The position numbers and the translations under genes were made by a program. 64,000 nucleotides of DNA, taken from assembly GCA_030141605.1 (NCBI GenBank), contig JAQGDQ010000426.1, forward strand, positions 102,001 to 166,000. The letters are read 5' to 3'. The DNA comes from Tubiluchus corallicola (Eukaryota; Priapulida; Priapulimorpha; Priapulimorphida; Tubiluchidae). Positions within the stretch are counted from its first letter, which is position 1; the number at the start of each line of letters is the position of its first letter. This document shows positions 1-11,011 of the stretch, piece after piece. Below the pieces are notes generated by a model. That model had not been told where the DNA came from. It saw nothing but the letters and a program-made list of their open reading frames with translations, and did not search any database.

Positions 1-387
1 CAAGGATAAAAATCATCTGAAGCTGTGCGAAAATGAACTCAGAATATTTGCTAAATCAGGTAAAATGATGAAAATACATTGCGTGGCGTGTGCTAGTGAT
101 ATTATGAACTGGCAGTGGTATCTTAGCAACAACAAACTAAGATGAGATACTGAACTGGCAGCAGTGTCTTAGCAACAACAAACTAAGATGAGATCTTGAA
201 CTGGCAATGATATCTTAGCAACAGCCATCTAATGTGAGATACAGAATTGGCTGCAGTATCTTAGCAACAACAAACTAAGATGAAATACTGAACTGGCAGT
301 GGTATCTTAGCAGCATTTGAAAGTGAAAAAATTAGTGAATAATGTCCAAAGAACGTTTGGCTGCTAAAGTCTGTTTATACATTTTAG
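1..387 (+). repeat. ECHDC3 intron with about 48-bp tandem repeat
   Basis: Intronic sequence upstream of the first visible ECHDC3 exon. From about 106 to 315 it carries four to five imperfect copies of a roughly 48-bp unit containing GAACTGGCAG and TATCTTAGCAACAAC. I see no coding potential here. Confidence 0.7.
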
Positions 388-524
388 GTTGTCGATGATG
401 ACAAACTTGAAGATGAATGTATGAAGATTGCCAAACGTATCTGTGAGACTAGTCGATCCGTCACTGCAGTTGGCAAAGCGTGCTTTTACTCACAATTGAT
501 GATGGATCGTGAAGAAGCTTACAG
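388..524 (+). CDS. ECHDC3: ECHDC3-like penultimate exon
   Basis: Preceded by TTTTAG and followed by GTGAGA. It is read from GTT in phase 0 and ends with two bases of an Arg codon completed by exon 2892-3018. It encodes the C-terminal helical segment (VVDDDKLEDE through REEAY). Confidence 0.82.
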
Positions 525-3018
525 GTGAGAGAGTTTGCGATAATTATAGCATTAGAGACGTACGTTGTAAGCAGTACTGAGAAACTAATTGGCATGACAT
601 CAAAACTGTTGTAGAGATCGCTGGCGTCTATTAGAATTACATGGAACATCGTAGAATGTTCCGTTGGAATGATCGTCTTACCGTCTGGAATGTTCTGGAA
701 CAAAACTTCTGGAAGCTTCTTGGGCGCGCTATATAAGGTGAAGCAGGCTGCTGAGACGAGAGTTTGCTGATTCACACGGACACCACTTACACATTCTCTT
801 GTATACTTGTATGTTCAGATATACTTAAACGTTTTCCAGATTTTCATGTTTACTGTAATCATTTCGCATTCCTTCATACTTTTGTGTTGTAGAATTCTCG
901 CTTAATAAACTAGTTTAATTTGATGAAGTGTTTTCTGGTTTTCTCTGCGAGCCTTCCGACAAAAACACAAGATAATTAATATCATAACTTTGGATTGGAA
1001 GACTTAGAGAAAGAATTACTAGGCTTTAAAGGCCAAGAAAAGGGGCATCTGAAGTTGGTGTCAGAAAAATCGCCTTAAAAAATTCTACTACTTTACAGCA
1101 ATTTTATGCACATATCGTACTCGCGTTGAAAGGCATTTTTGTTTGCTTGCATTTTAAATGTCCCGCAATACTGTTCCGACGGCGCGATTACGTGACGTCA
1201 CTACGCTACATAAATCAGGGGAAGAAAAGGCAATGTTAAATTATGACCCAAAATTTTACTTAATTAACAGCATGTATGCTACGAATGCTCTGATTATTTT
1301 TTCAAACTGTACTATCATCTAAGCTTGTTTTAAACGACTTACCATTAAAATGGCTGCACCTAACGGTCATCGCGGGAATTTAAATTTACACGTTTTATAC
1401 AGCGTTACGGCTGATGCAAGCCCTGCATACAAAAAGGTAGTATGTAAGTGGTATAAAATTTCGAGACGAATTTTTTAAGCTTTATGTAAGTGGAGGGTTT
1501 CCTTGTGCTGTAATCTCAGGCAGTAGTTTTTTAACACGAAAACTTTGGATGAGAAAATGCCAATGACAAATTTAGGCAAGAGTGAGATATTTCTGCAGGT
1601 TGATCTTCAATGAAATATAAGTGACTGAGTGACTGAGTAATCTTTTAATACCAAGCTCATCACTCTATGTTATTTCTGAGCTGAGATAATCCACGTTGAA
1701 AGTGAGGTGCAGGCTATGCACTGGAAAACATAATCTTGAGAAAATCACTGTTAAAGTCAGCCATTGTTTTTCATCGCGTCTCTACAAAACACTTAGCAAC
1801 CGTACAAAAGTGTTGATGCTTTGGACTTTGCAAGAGCACAATGAAGTTCTGTTTAAATCCAATAGATGGCTCTTCCTGACGAAGATTTGGGTTTAGTAAC
1901 AGAAGATCATAAATTCATTTATATTCAAATTACCCTAAGCAATCAATCACAATGTTTGATCAATATAAATGAATTTATGGGCTACCACACTAAATCAATA
2001 TTCAAAGCCGTATCAAACGAATAAACTTTAAAAAATTACGAACTAATGATTTTAAACACGGAAATGTTTTTTTTAATTTAGCACATTTTAGCATTTCTAG
2101 TGTTCAATGTCTTGATATGCTCTTACGTATTTTAATTTTTATCACTAATTTATAAATTTAGTCGATTTTAATATTATATTATTTACGTAAACTTCAAAGT
2201 TTAAAAAATATAGCTCATCGCTTATTGTACCGAGTACGCGATTGTGGTATTATGTGATCCATTTAATTGTCAGTCTACTACACTAAAGTACTGATTTAGT
2301 CTATGCTGCCATCTGCAGTCGTTGTTTTACTATAATTGTACAAAGTTTGTCTGAGATTGATTTTTGTTTCTAAATATTGTTTCCTTTTGCTTTTATAGAT
2401 ATTCATTAATCAGAGTAATTAGATTGTTAATTTCATGCTTTAATTCTGGATCTAACTCCTATTCAAGTTAAAATAGAAAAAAATTCTAACATTATAACAC
2501 AGCTTTCTGTAATCCAATAATCTTTATTCTGCTATCAAAGAAGCCAAGTAGACTTTGATTTTGGTTTAACTAGTAGTCTGTAGAGTATAAGTGACCTTTC
2601 CATTTATGGTCTGTATGTATGAATGTAATGTACCTTCCAATAGGAACTTGTATGTCTGGTCATGTGATTAGAGCTTTATTCTCTCAGGCATGCAAGTTTC
2701 AGTTGATCTAGAGACAGCATTGAGAAAGGATGCAAATTTTCTACTGTTAAATATCATATTGCTAACTTTGTGACTGTTTGTTCAATTTCATGGTCTGTGA
2801 ACGTTGTATACGTTTTATAATAAAGTGATTGCAAATTTCTGCAGCTCACAAGTTCTTGTGCCAGAATTATATTTTAGTTTCATAATTATAGGCATGCCAG
2901 CAAAACCATGATAGCAAATCTTCAAATGGCCGACGCGCAGGAGGGCATCGATGCTTTCATTAAGAAGAGACGGCCCAAATGGTATCACACTAACAAACTG
3001 TTTGAACTAGATTCGTGA
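388..3018 (+). CDS. ECHDC3: ECHDC3-like enoyl-CoA hydratase/isomerase family protein, 3' end (partial)
   Basis: C-terminal part of a crotonase-fold protein resembling enoyl-CoA hydratase domain-containing protein 3, a predicted mitochondrial protein. Two exons are visible, 388-524 and 2892-3018, ending in TGA at 3016-3018. The acceptors are TTTTAG and TTATAG, the donor is AG|GTGAGA, and the split Arg codon (AG+G) joins the exons in frame. The encoded tail runs through a helix with KIAKRICETSR, VGKACFYSQL and REEAYR, then QEGIDAFIKKRRPKW near the C terminus. That is the usual ECHDC3 ending, in which an EGI-x-AF-x-x-KR-x-P-x-W motif closes the protein. The catalytic crotonase core lies upstream, outside the window. 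The assignment rests on remembered family motifs, and a related ECHDC paralogue is possible. Confidence 0.82.
607..961 (+). mobile_element. Solo LTR with 5-bp target-site duplication
   Basis: A 355-bp element starting TGTTG and ending CCGACA, flanked on both sides by the same five bases AAAAC (602-606 and 962-966). It has LTR organisation: an upstream promoter block with heat-shock-type motifs, TATATAAG at 730-737, and a polyadenylation signal AATAAA at 904-909 followed by a short U5-like tail. No internal retrotransposon coding region adjoins it, so it looks like a solo LTR left by recombination in the last ECHDC3 intron. It is oriented with the gene. The superfamily (Gypsy, Copia or BEL) cannot be decided from the LTR alone. 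Confidence 0.8.
654..737 (+). promoter_or_regulatory. Heat-shock-element cluster plus TATA box in the solo LTR
   Basis: Two perfect three-unit heat-shock elements: GAAtgTTCtgGAA at 688-700 and TTCtgGAAgcTTC at 707-719. A further GAAtgTTC lies at 654-661. TATATAAG follows at 730-737, so transcription would start near 760. This is the arrangement of a classic HSF1-responsive promoter. Confidence 0.8.
1015..1500 (+). repeat. Dispersed repeat family A, copy 1
   Basis: Similar over most of its length to 20325-20955 in the same orientation. Shared blocks include CAGAAAAATC near the start, TACGTGACGTCA / TACATGACGTCA, GGCAATGTTAAATT, and TATGTAAGTGGTATAA near the end. It is non-coding in both places. 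No terminal repeats are clear, so the class is unknown. Confidence 0.7.
1640..1905 (+). repeat. Dispersed repeat family B, copy 1
   Basis: The reverse complement of this stretch recurs at about 4090-4400, with shared blocks such as ATAATCTTGAGAAAATCACT, GTCAGCCATTGTTTTTCATC and TCCAATAGATGGCTCTTCC. A 17-bp inverted repeat (1909-1925 against 1963-1979) follows directly and may be the element's end. Confidence 0.65.
2892..3018 (+). CDS. ECHDC3: ECHDC3-like terminal coding exon
   Basis: Acceptor TTATAG at 2886-2891. The first base completes an Arg codon and 41 further codons lead to TGA. It encodes HASKTMIANLQMADAQEGI and ends KLFELDS. I did not find a convincing AATAAA within the next few hundred bases. 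Confidence 0.83.
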
Positions 3019-3120
3019 TTCTTCTTCTGTGACAGTGAGTGTAACTAGTGCTGTCGGGTTTTAGCTTGACCAGCGATTCAAGTGATGCAAATATTATGAA
3101 TCAATCAGTCATTCAATCAA

Positions 3121-3420
3121 TCAATCAATCACCTTTTCGTAGCTCAGTTTCGCACTAGGCAGCTCAAATGATTTATCTTTCCATGGTATGCAAACCTCAT
3201 AATGTCCATCCGTCATTTTCATGGATTTCTCTACTTTAGCTAAAGCGTTCGCTGCATCAATATCCAGAGTGCGGCAACTTGGCATCGTGCCAACTGAATC
3301 TATCTGCCAAAATTGTTCCAACGTCTCATCAAGCCGAATTTCACTAGCCTCGGCCGAAAAATACGTGTGAACGAAATTGGTGCGAACTCGGTAACTGTCG
3401 CAATCATTTGGTTGTCCTAT
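3121..3420 (-). pseudogene. BEL/Pao-type retrotransposon pol fragment
   Basis: Reading leftwards on the minus strand, an open frame contains LDETLEQFWQIDSVGT and then GHYEVCIPWKDKSFELP. A FW-x-I-x-x-x-G segment followed by DG-x-YEV-x-(I/L)PWK-x-x-x-x-x-LP is a hallmark just downstream of the protease region in BEL/Pao polyproteins. No further pol domains are recognisable around it, so this is a short decayed relic. Assigned by remembered motifs. Confidence 0.6.
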
Positions 3421-4089
3421 ACATGTCCATCCGAGTGGTGTTAATCTTGCTATTGTGTTACTCCAACTTATGAAATGTTAGTACGATCGCTAATTAGGCA
3501 ATTAATGTTAATTAATTAATTGCCCGACTACGGGAGCTTCGGCTGGGTCGGAATGGCTATGACGAATACCAGAGCGACCTCAGACCACGAAATACGCGTT
3601 GTGAAGTAAATCTGTATCTCCTTAGTGAGCATTGAGACACGACCAGGCGTTACAGTTATCTTTCCCCTCCAGTAGCTTGTAGACATTGTGGCGCCCCCTA
3701 TTCTAGCGCTGCTGAATTGTTTAGAGTTGTTGATTTTTAGCACCATGGCTAACTGTAATAACAGTTAGTTTTGTTAGGCCTGACAATCTACAGCTCTAGT
3801 TGTGTGCTTGGAAACCAAAGCCATCCATAAGTCGGCATTTTAAACTACATTATGATTCATAGTAATGTATCAAAATTTTGGTCTAATGTTAATTTTTTGT
3901 TTTTTTATAAAAACAAATGCTAAATATATTGGACTTTTATATTCTAGCATCAAATTATCAAGAAAATGTCGAAAATATACTAAAAATTCTATTTTATAAT
4001 CCTGTGCCCATTTCTCTGCCTAGAAACTAGTACTGCAATTGCAAAAAACTTGTATTTTCAAACTTCGATAGTAGCTCGTGGAAGCAGTC

Positions 4090-4400
4090 ATTTTGCTTCG
4101 TGTTTTTTCTGTTGATAAGCTCCAATCTTCGTTTGGAAGAGCCATCTATTTGGATTTAAACACAACTTCAATGTGTTCTTGCAAAGTCCATAACATCCAC
4201 CCTTTGGTACGATTGCTAAGTGTTTTGTAGAGATGCGATGAAAAACAATGGCTGACTTTACTAGCGATTTTCTCAAGATTACTTTTTTCAGTGATTTTCT
4301 CAAGATTATGTTTTTCATTGGTGCAGCCTGCACCTCAACTTCAATGTGGATTATCTCAGCTTAGAAATAACATACAGTGATGAGCTTGATATCAAAATGA
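4090..4400 (-). repeat. Dispersed repeat family B, copy 2 (inverted)
   Basis: Inverted copy of 1640-1905, so the two copies lie about 2.2 kb apart in opposite orientation, on either side of the ECHDC3 terminal exon. Non-coding. Confidence 0.65.
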
Positions 4401-4489
4401 TCCTCATGAAATGGAGATTCAGGGTATGTGAATAACTAGAAAACCTGATCCTTAAAGCCGACTTATGGACGATTTTGCTATGCAAGCAT

Positions 4490-4735
4490 ACAGTTGTGCA
4501 ATTTGTCATAAGTGAGTCATACTCACCAGACACAGTTGTGCAATTTGTCATAAGTGTGTCATACTCACCAGACACAGTTGTGCAATTTGTCGTGAGTCAT
4601 ACTCACCAGACACAGTTGTGCAATTTGTGGTAAGTGAGTCATACTCACCAGACACAGTTGTGCAATTTGTCGTGAGTCACACTCACCAGACACAGTTGTG
4701 CAATTTGTCGTGAGTCATATTCAACAGACACAAGA
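4490..4735 (+). repeat. Minisatellite of about 45-49-bp units
   Basis: About five copies of a unit containing ACAGTTGTGCAATTTGTC and then GAGTCATACTCACCAGACAC. Length variants differ by a few bases. Two copies include TGAGTCA, an AP-1-like heptamer, which may be coincidental. Confidence 0.85.
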
Positions 4736-5262
4736 CAAATCAATGCTTGTAAAATGATTTTTCATCAGACAGTGTCAGTAAGATTATTAAATTTTCGTCA
4801 TTATTAAAGGATTTTCGTTTAGCTAGAATCACCTGTGTGCCTTTCTTCAAGATTTCACGGGAGTGTTTTGGCATTTGGATCTTTACGAACAATTCAGCTT
4901 GCTGATTGATTAAGTTAAGGTTGAATGTGTAAAAGCTATTAAATATACATACCATTGGCTAGGGTAATATTAGCAGCAAATTTCAATACATGTGATTTTT
5001 CATTGATTATTTACATTTCATTATTATTTAAAAGCATATTCGCAATGTGCCATAGATTTATGTAACAAACGAAATAGGAAGTAATGAATTTCCAATCTGT
5101 TAAAATTTGTATAATTAGGAAATAAATTTAAATTTGTGTCAGAAATTATAAATGATTTTCTTTCCAAGTTAAATATTTTATACTGCTTTTCGTACATGAT
5201 GAATGGTGAATATCACTGACTGGTTGTGACACCTACAGGGAGAGAGTGAAATTATTAAGCTA

Positions 5263-5706
5263 TTAAAGGAAAACCGGACGATTGTGTAAACATTAGTTCA
5301 GAATAAAGAATGGTCTAAAATATTGAAAACTACAATAGATTGGCAACGGCGCCTTTTTTTGCGTGGCCGACATATAGAAGGCGGTACCGTGATAAAAATG
5401 ATCATGGACTGCAGTGTTAGTTTGTGACGCCATATGACGTAGACCCAATTTTCGCGACATCACGCGTTTAAGCAGTAAAACTTACGCAAACATGCTTGAC
5501 GGGCAAGGGAAGATGCCTGTCATTGCACAAACTGTGGTTAGTTTCTGACGTAAGCAATACCTGTGTTCGGCTGCCGTTAATTAACTTTCTAAGCTAATTA
5601 TTCAAATATAAGAAACAATTGTTAACTTTTATTGCAAGAAAATGTCAATTTTGGACGGTAAATTAAAATGAGATTGAGTCTAAACAATCGTCCGGTTTTC
5701 CTTTAA
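5263..5706. mobile_element. piggyBac-type MITE with TTAA duplication
   Basis: A 436-bp non-coding element (5267-5702) bounded by perfect 19-bp terminal inverted repeats starting AGGAAAACCGGACGATTGT. It is flanked on both sides by TTAA (5263-5266 and 5703-5706). TTAA target duplication is the signature of piggyBac-superfamily transposition. There is no transposase inside, so it is non-autonomous. The intact termini suggest a fairly recent insertion. Confidence 0.85.
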
Positions 5707-6832
5707 TGATGTTGATGAAGCCTTACCAACATTATTGTTATTATTGTTTGTGTGAACTTAATAAAACGTTTTCAAAACTTTGTAACCTCGTTGTAAAGCT
5801 CATAAATAACCAACTACAGAGTCTTTTACAATTCCATAGTCATTTAGATTATAAGTTACTTATGCTTTGAAAGCACTTTAGTAAATAGTAGAAATTACTG
5901 TTGAAGTCTGTACTTGTAGTTTGGGCTAGCTCTTGCCATGTAAATTCATTAAGTTTTTTTGCTTAATTTTGCTTCATAAATCTCATAAATCCAAAAATTA
6001 AAGTATATTTCCTGAATTTTGAAACAAAACACAAATGTCCTTGGGACATAGATGTCTTCAGGTGAATTTATAGCACAAGCAGTTTCAACAATACATGCAT
6101 GGGCTTCGTCTATTGTGTTTTATCTTGAAGCTTGCATACTTGGGTTAGGTTTCTCAGTGCAGACGTATTTTAAGAGCAAGCCCCCGTCTATTCTCAGCTG
6201 TTTTTGAAAGCGAATCCTTGCACCCCATGTTAAAATTCACTCTTTTCCGTCCAAGCTGCAACTGGTATCTCCAGTCAGTGAGCGATCTAAAACTTTCCGA
6301 GTTTCTCCACCAGGGTCCGCCGCTATCGCAGATTTTGAGAAGCCCATCAGGGCGTCGACACGTCGGCCAATCAGAAACCGTTTATACATAGACGACGCCC
6401 TTGTCCTACCTTATATGGCACTGGGCTTCAGTTTAGTGTAAGAATGCCTGCGGTAAGACGATCTACAGGCGAACTTTAAATATATTCTTAAAATTGTTTA
6501 TTTTACCTGGAAGTCAGGTTGTTACAGGAGTTGCAAATCATAGGCTTTCTGCCTTGTCTCAAATTCTCTAAAATTTAATGGAAAACGCGAGATTGTTTAA
6601 CTCACTAGTCGCGTGCTAGTGTTGTTTCAGTTGCGTTTAACTAAACACAAATACAAAACAACACGGTTTTTTGTTTTGTATTTGTTGATTATTTCATTTT
6701 AATCTCTCTTACTAAACTGTTGCACAGGTTTGACATTTACTGACAATTTTCATTGATTGCAATTGGCAAACTATTCAAGGTACCGTAAATTGTGGTTGCC
6801 TAACCTGTTTAGATTAAATCCCCTGTAATGTA

Positions 6833-7340
6833 TACAGTCAACCTCGGATATAAGAGACACCCCCGGACCGGGAAAAATCGTCCCTTATGTCCGATGTTCC
6901 TTATAGCGGAAGTTGAGTCGCGGAAACCGAGCTGTTTGAAGGCTGAGTTTGCGAAAAATTCAGGTTAAAAATCGACCAATTTCGCTTGAGCAACTTTTTT
7001 TTATATTTTCGACTAGTTACTCACATCATTAGAGCCACAAGACCTGACCGTAGTCCATGGGAATACAGTCAGGCCCACACGGGGTCTCGGCATAGACTTT
7101 TCAGGGGGTAAAAAATATTTTATCACAGGCTCCCTTATATGCGAGGTAATTTACCTGAGTTTTCATTACGCGGGATCTGAAGATATCGTCCTTTATAACG
7201 GAAAGTCCGTTATATCCGAGTATCTTATATATAAGATTTTTATAAGGAAAAACGTTACGAAAAATCGGGACCGGTGTTGGTGGTCCCTTATAAGCGAGTG
7301 TCCCTTATAAGGAATTACCTTATACCCGAGATTGAATGTA
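6833..7340. mobile_element. pogo/Tc1-mariner-type MITE
   Basis: Begins CAGTCAACCTCGGATATAAG at 6835 and ends with the imperfect inverse (reverse complement begins CATTCAATCTCGGGTATAAG) at 7338. TA lies immediately outside each end. CAGTC-x-ACCTCG-type termini with TA duplication are typical of pogo/Tigger-like elements. The 504-bp interior repeats blocks such as CCCTTATA and has no open frame. Confidence 0.75.
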
Positions 7341-7539
7341 TGTATACACAAATATATATGAAAGTTTTATTTTCATTACAAGAATACAAGGGGCTATAAT
7401 CTAAATAAGCTGGTAAGCCAAACTTCTTTACATTAACGGTATGAGTAGTCACGATTGTTTTGCATTGTTTTTATCACTTCTGTATACTAACCAATTTAAC
7501 CGAAAGAGGCAAAGTGATATAACGACATAAAAATATAAT

Positions 7540-8575
7540 GACAAAGTATATAATGACAATATATAATGACAGTATATAATGACAGTATATAATTACAGTA
7601 TATAATTACAGTATATAATGACAAAGTATATAATGACAGTATATAATGACAGTATATAATTACAGTATATAATTACAGTATATAATGACAAAGTATATAA
7701 TGACAAAGTATATAATCACAAAGTATATAATGACAGTATATAATTACAGTATATAATTACAGTATATAATTACAGTATATAATGATAAAGTACATAATTA
7801 CAGTATATAATTACAGTATATAATTACAGTATATAATGACAAAGTATATAATGACAGTATATAATTACAGTATATAATTACAGTATATAATGACAAAGTA
7901 TATAATGACAGTATATAATGACAGTATATAATTACAGTATATAATTACAGTATATAATGACAAAGTATATAATGACAAAGTATATAATGACAGTATATAA
8001 TTACAGTATATAATTACAGTATATAATTACAGTATATAATGATAAAGTATATAATTACAGTATATAATTACAGTATATAATTACAGTATATAATGACAAA
8101 GTATATAATGACAGTATATAATTACAGTATATAATTACAGTATATAATGACAAAGTATATAATGACAGTATATAATGACAGTATATAATTACAGTATATA
8201 ATTACAGTATATAATGACAAAGTATATAATGACAGTATATAATGACAGTATATAATTACAGTATATAATGACAAAGTATATAATGACAAAGTATATAATG
8301 ACAAAGTATATAATGACAGTATATAATTACAGTATATAATTACAGTATATAATGATAAAGTATATAATTACAGTATATAATTACAGTATATAATGACAAA
8401 GTATATAATGACAGTATATAATGACAGTATATAATTACAGTATATAATGACAAAGTATATAATGACAAAGTATATAATGACAAAGTATATAATGACAGTA
8501 TATAATTACAGTATATAATTACAGTATATAATGATAAAGTATATAATTACAGTATATAATGACAAAGTAACATAA
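7540..8575. repeat. AT-rich minisatellite, about 1 kb
   Basis: A long array of interleaved short units TATATAATGACA, TATATAATTACAG and TATATAATGACAAAG, with higher-order repetition. Its open frames on the minus strand (poly-SLYT) are only a product of the repeat. Confidence 0.92.
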
Positions 8576-9009
8576 TGACAAAACAATGCTGCATGAGCAA
8601 AGTGACTAGGAAAACTAAGCTATTTCTTATTGACGGGATGAAGAAGTCGTGTCATGTTGTGCATGTTCATAATTTGTCATACAGACGATTATTAAAATTT
8701 AGTAATACTGATATGCACTCCAGCTGACAATTTGCCAAAATTTAGAGAATAAATGTAAAAATAGTTTGCTAAAAATATGAAAAAACGTGGCAGCTTCAAG
8801 GTTAACTAGGACGTCTAAATGCCTCTTGTAAGCATGTAAAAACGTTGTGCGCATGCGTGTGGTATAGTTAACTGTTAACAGAAAGATTGAAATTGAAATT
8901 CTTGCCATGAAATTTTAGCGCTTACCGGGTAACTTACGCGCAGTTAGAAGCGTTATTTTGGACTGTTACAAAGTTCTGCACAAACCACCACCAGGACACC
9001 TGCAATTAC

Positions 9010-9217
9010 GCGTCTTTCTTCATACTATCATACCTTTCATATGACAAGGCAGCAGTTTGCAATCCGGTGTTTCAGTGATGGAACCGGGTTAATTTCGAAT
9101 CAGTTGACAACAGTCCCAAGTTACATGTTCCTAAATGAATTGATAAAATGCGCTAGAATTACGTATGCGTCTTGCTAAAGTATTAGTATAAAGGTATGAT
9201 AATATGAAGACACGTCT
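9010..9217. repeat. Inverted repeat, about 25-bp arms
   Basis: CTTCATACTATCATACCTTT at the left pairs imperfectly with AAAGGTATGATAATATGAAG at the right (about 9190-9210), with about 150 bp between. This could be the termini of a small decayed MITE. No target duplication was identified. Confidence 0.5.
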
Positions 9218-9365
9218 TATCTTGGTTTTGCGGTACATGCTGTAATGGTACTCAGGACCACCGAGCCTCGTTTCTAGATGGATGGATGATTATTGCTGTT
9301 GGATGGTTTGACCAGAAGATATTTATTTCACCGAGCAAGAGTGCATAGACCTATATAATATATTA

Positions 9366-9828
9366 GTTATGGCAATACTGGAACAATTCATCAGTATGAG
9401 AAATAGGCAAAATTGCTTTACCCATGTTCAGGTATATGGGATAACAATACTGGAACAATACAGTTCAGCAATACTGGAACAATTCATCAGTATGAGAAAT
9501 AGTCACAATTGCTTTACCCGTGTTCAGGTATATGGGATAACAATACTGGAACAATACAGTTCAGCAATACTGGCACAATCCATCGGTATGAGAAATAGTC
9601 ACAATTGCTTTACCCGTGTTCAGGTATATGGGATAACAATACTGGAACAATACAGTTCAGCAATACTGGCACAATCCATCGGTATGAGAAATAGTCACAA
9701 TTGCTTTACCCGTGTTCAGGTATATGGGATAACAATACTGGAACAATACAGTTCAGCAATACTGGAACAATTCATCAGTATGAGAAATAGTCACAATTGC
9801 TTTACCCGTGTTCCAGTATTGCCATAAA
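9366..9828 (+). repeat. Minisatellite of about 96-bp units
   Basis: Four to five near-identical copies containing GAGAAATAGTCACAATTGC, GGTATATGGGATAACAATAC and repeated AATACTGGAACAAT. Because the unit is a multiple of three, one frame stays open for 152 codons. There is no sign of a gene (no promoter, splice context or known domain), so I call it a repeat. Confidence 0.85.
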
Positions 9829-9829
9829 T

Positions 9830-11010
9830 TATTAGCGTAATCAAATCAAATTAAATCATTTATTTTTTAGACACTGTCACTCGCGATTTTAAGAATAATC
9901 AATTTGTATAAAAATAAAAATATTAGTAAAAATTCTCATTAGTGTTGCTCTGATATTAGCATATTGACAGACATTTGACTCGTGCGTAGAATATGCACGC
10001 ATTGTAGCTCAACCAAGGTCATCATCGGGTCACGCTGCTTGACCGGGAACCTGGTGACCACGGTAAAATGAGGCAGGTCAGTTAATTTCTCGGTTTTCGT
10101 ATTAACAGTAAAAGAGGTTGCTGAACCGATATTCACAATACAACAGGCAATCTGAATTCTTGGTGATGTTAAACAATTCAATTAAGAAAAATGATTTTGC
10201 AAAAATGAAACATGTTCGTGTTAGTTTGCTAGTTGAGCAAGGTACAAGCATCAAATGTGTAAATCACACGTCTGCAATATCGATTCACCTCTAATTAAGA
10301 AATCACAGATTGAACATGGATGATTTCATAAACACGAAAAACTCTTAATTGCTCGATTTAATGAGATACATGCTTGAGTTACACACGACAATCGATCCTA
10401 ATCTAATTATTGACTCAAAGCATGGTTTTAATTACTCTAGCCATGCTGTAGTCGTGGGAGGGGGATGGTACAGCAGCTGGTAGCCTGGGAAGCCAGCTGG
10501 TGAAGTGTTTTGTTACGGTCTAGTGGATCAGCACCAATGCTGATCAGTGGGATAGCATGTACATGTAATACCATCCAAATCAGTAAAGGCCATAAAAAGA
10601 TGTTTTGGTATCTTGCTTGTTACTAAATGAAAGTAAAGACTAGTGGGTGTATGTATACTTATGGTCTACTCTGTAATTTTGTGTCTTGTTCCTAAGTAAT
10701 ATGTGATGCGTTGATCTTAGTAGAGTTACCGAATCCTTTCTACCTATTCCTGTCTGTAGGTCAGAGCAAGGTTCATTTTGTTCACCTTGTATATTATCCA
10801 GTTTCCACCTCAAGAAGTGTAGCCACTCTTTTCCTTTTTGTCGCGTTCCCTGTTGTTTGAGCGAGGCTGAGTCCATACATCTCGCTCTAAGTCGTCTGAT
10901 GTGCATTTTGCTACAAGAAAAGGTTGACTGTTTCTCAGTTCCATAAAGTGTAAAAGGATGAAATCCACCTTCTAATACATTAAACAAAGGATGACGTAAT
11001 AAAGTCTAAA
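9830..11010. other. Intergenic stretch, nothing recognised
   Basis: AT-rich unique-looking sequence between two minisatellites. Short open frames at 9939-10181 and 10640-10987 show no family motifs. No RNA gene seen. Confidence 0.5.
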
Positions 11011-11011
11011 C

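Noticed and set aside
461-775. 104-residue minus-strand frame
   Set aside because: Runs across an ECHDC3 exon in antisense and the solo LTR. The heat-shock promoter points the other way.
9369-9827. 152-residue repetitive protein
   Set aside because: The 96-bp minisatellite unit is a multiple of three, which keeps a frame open by chance. No gene context.
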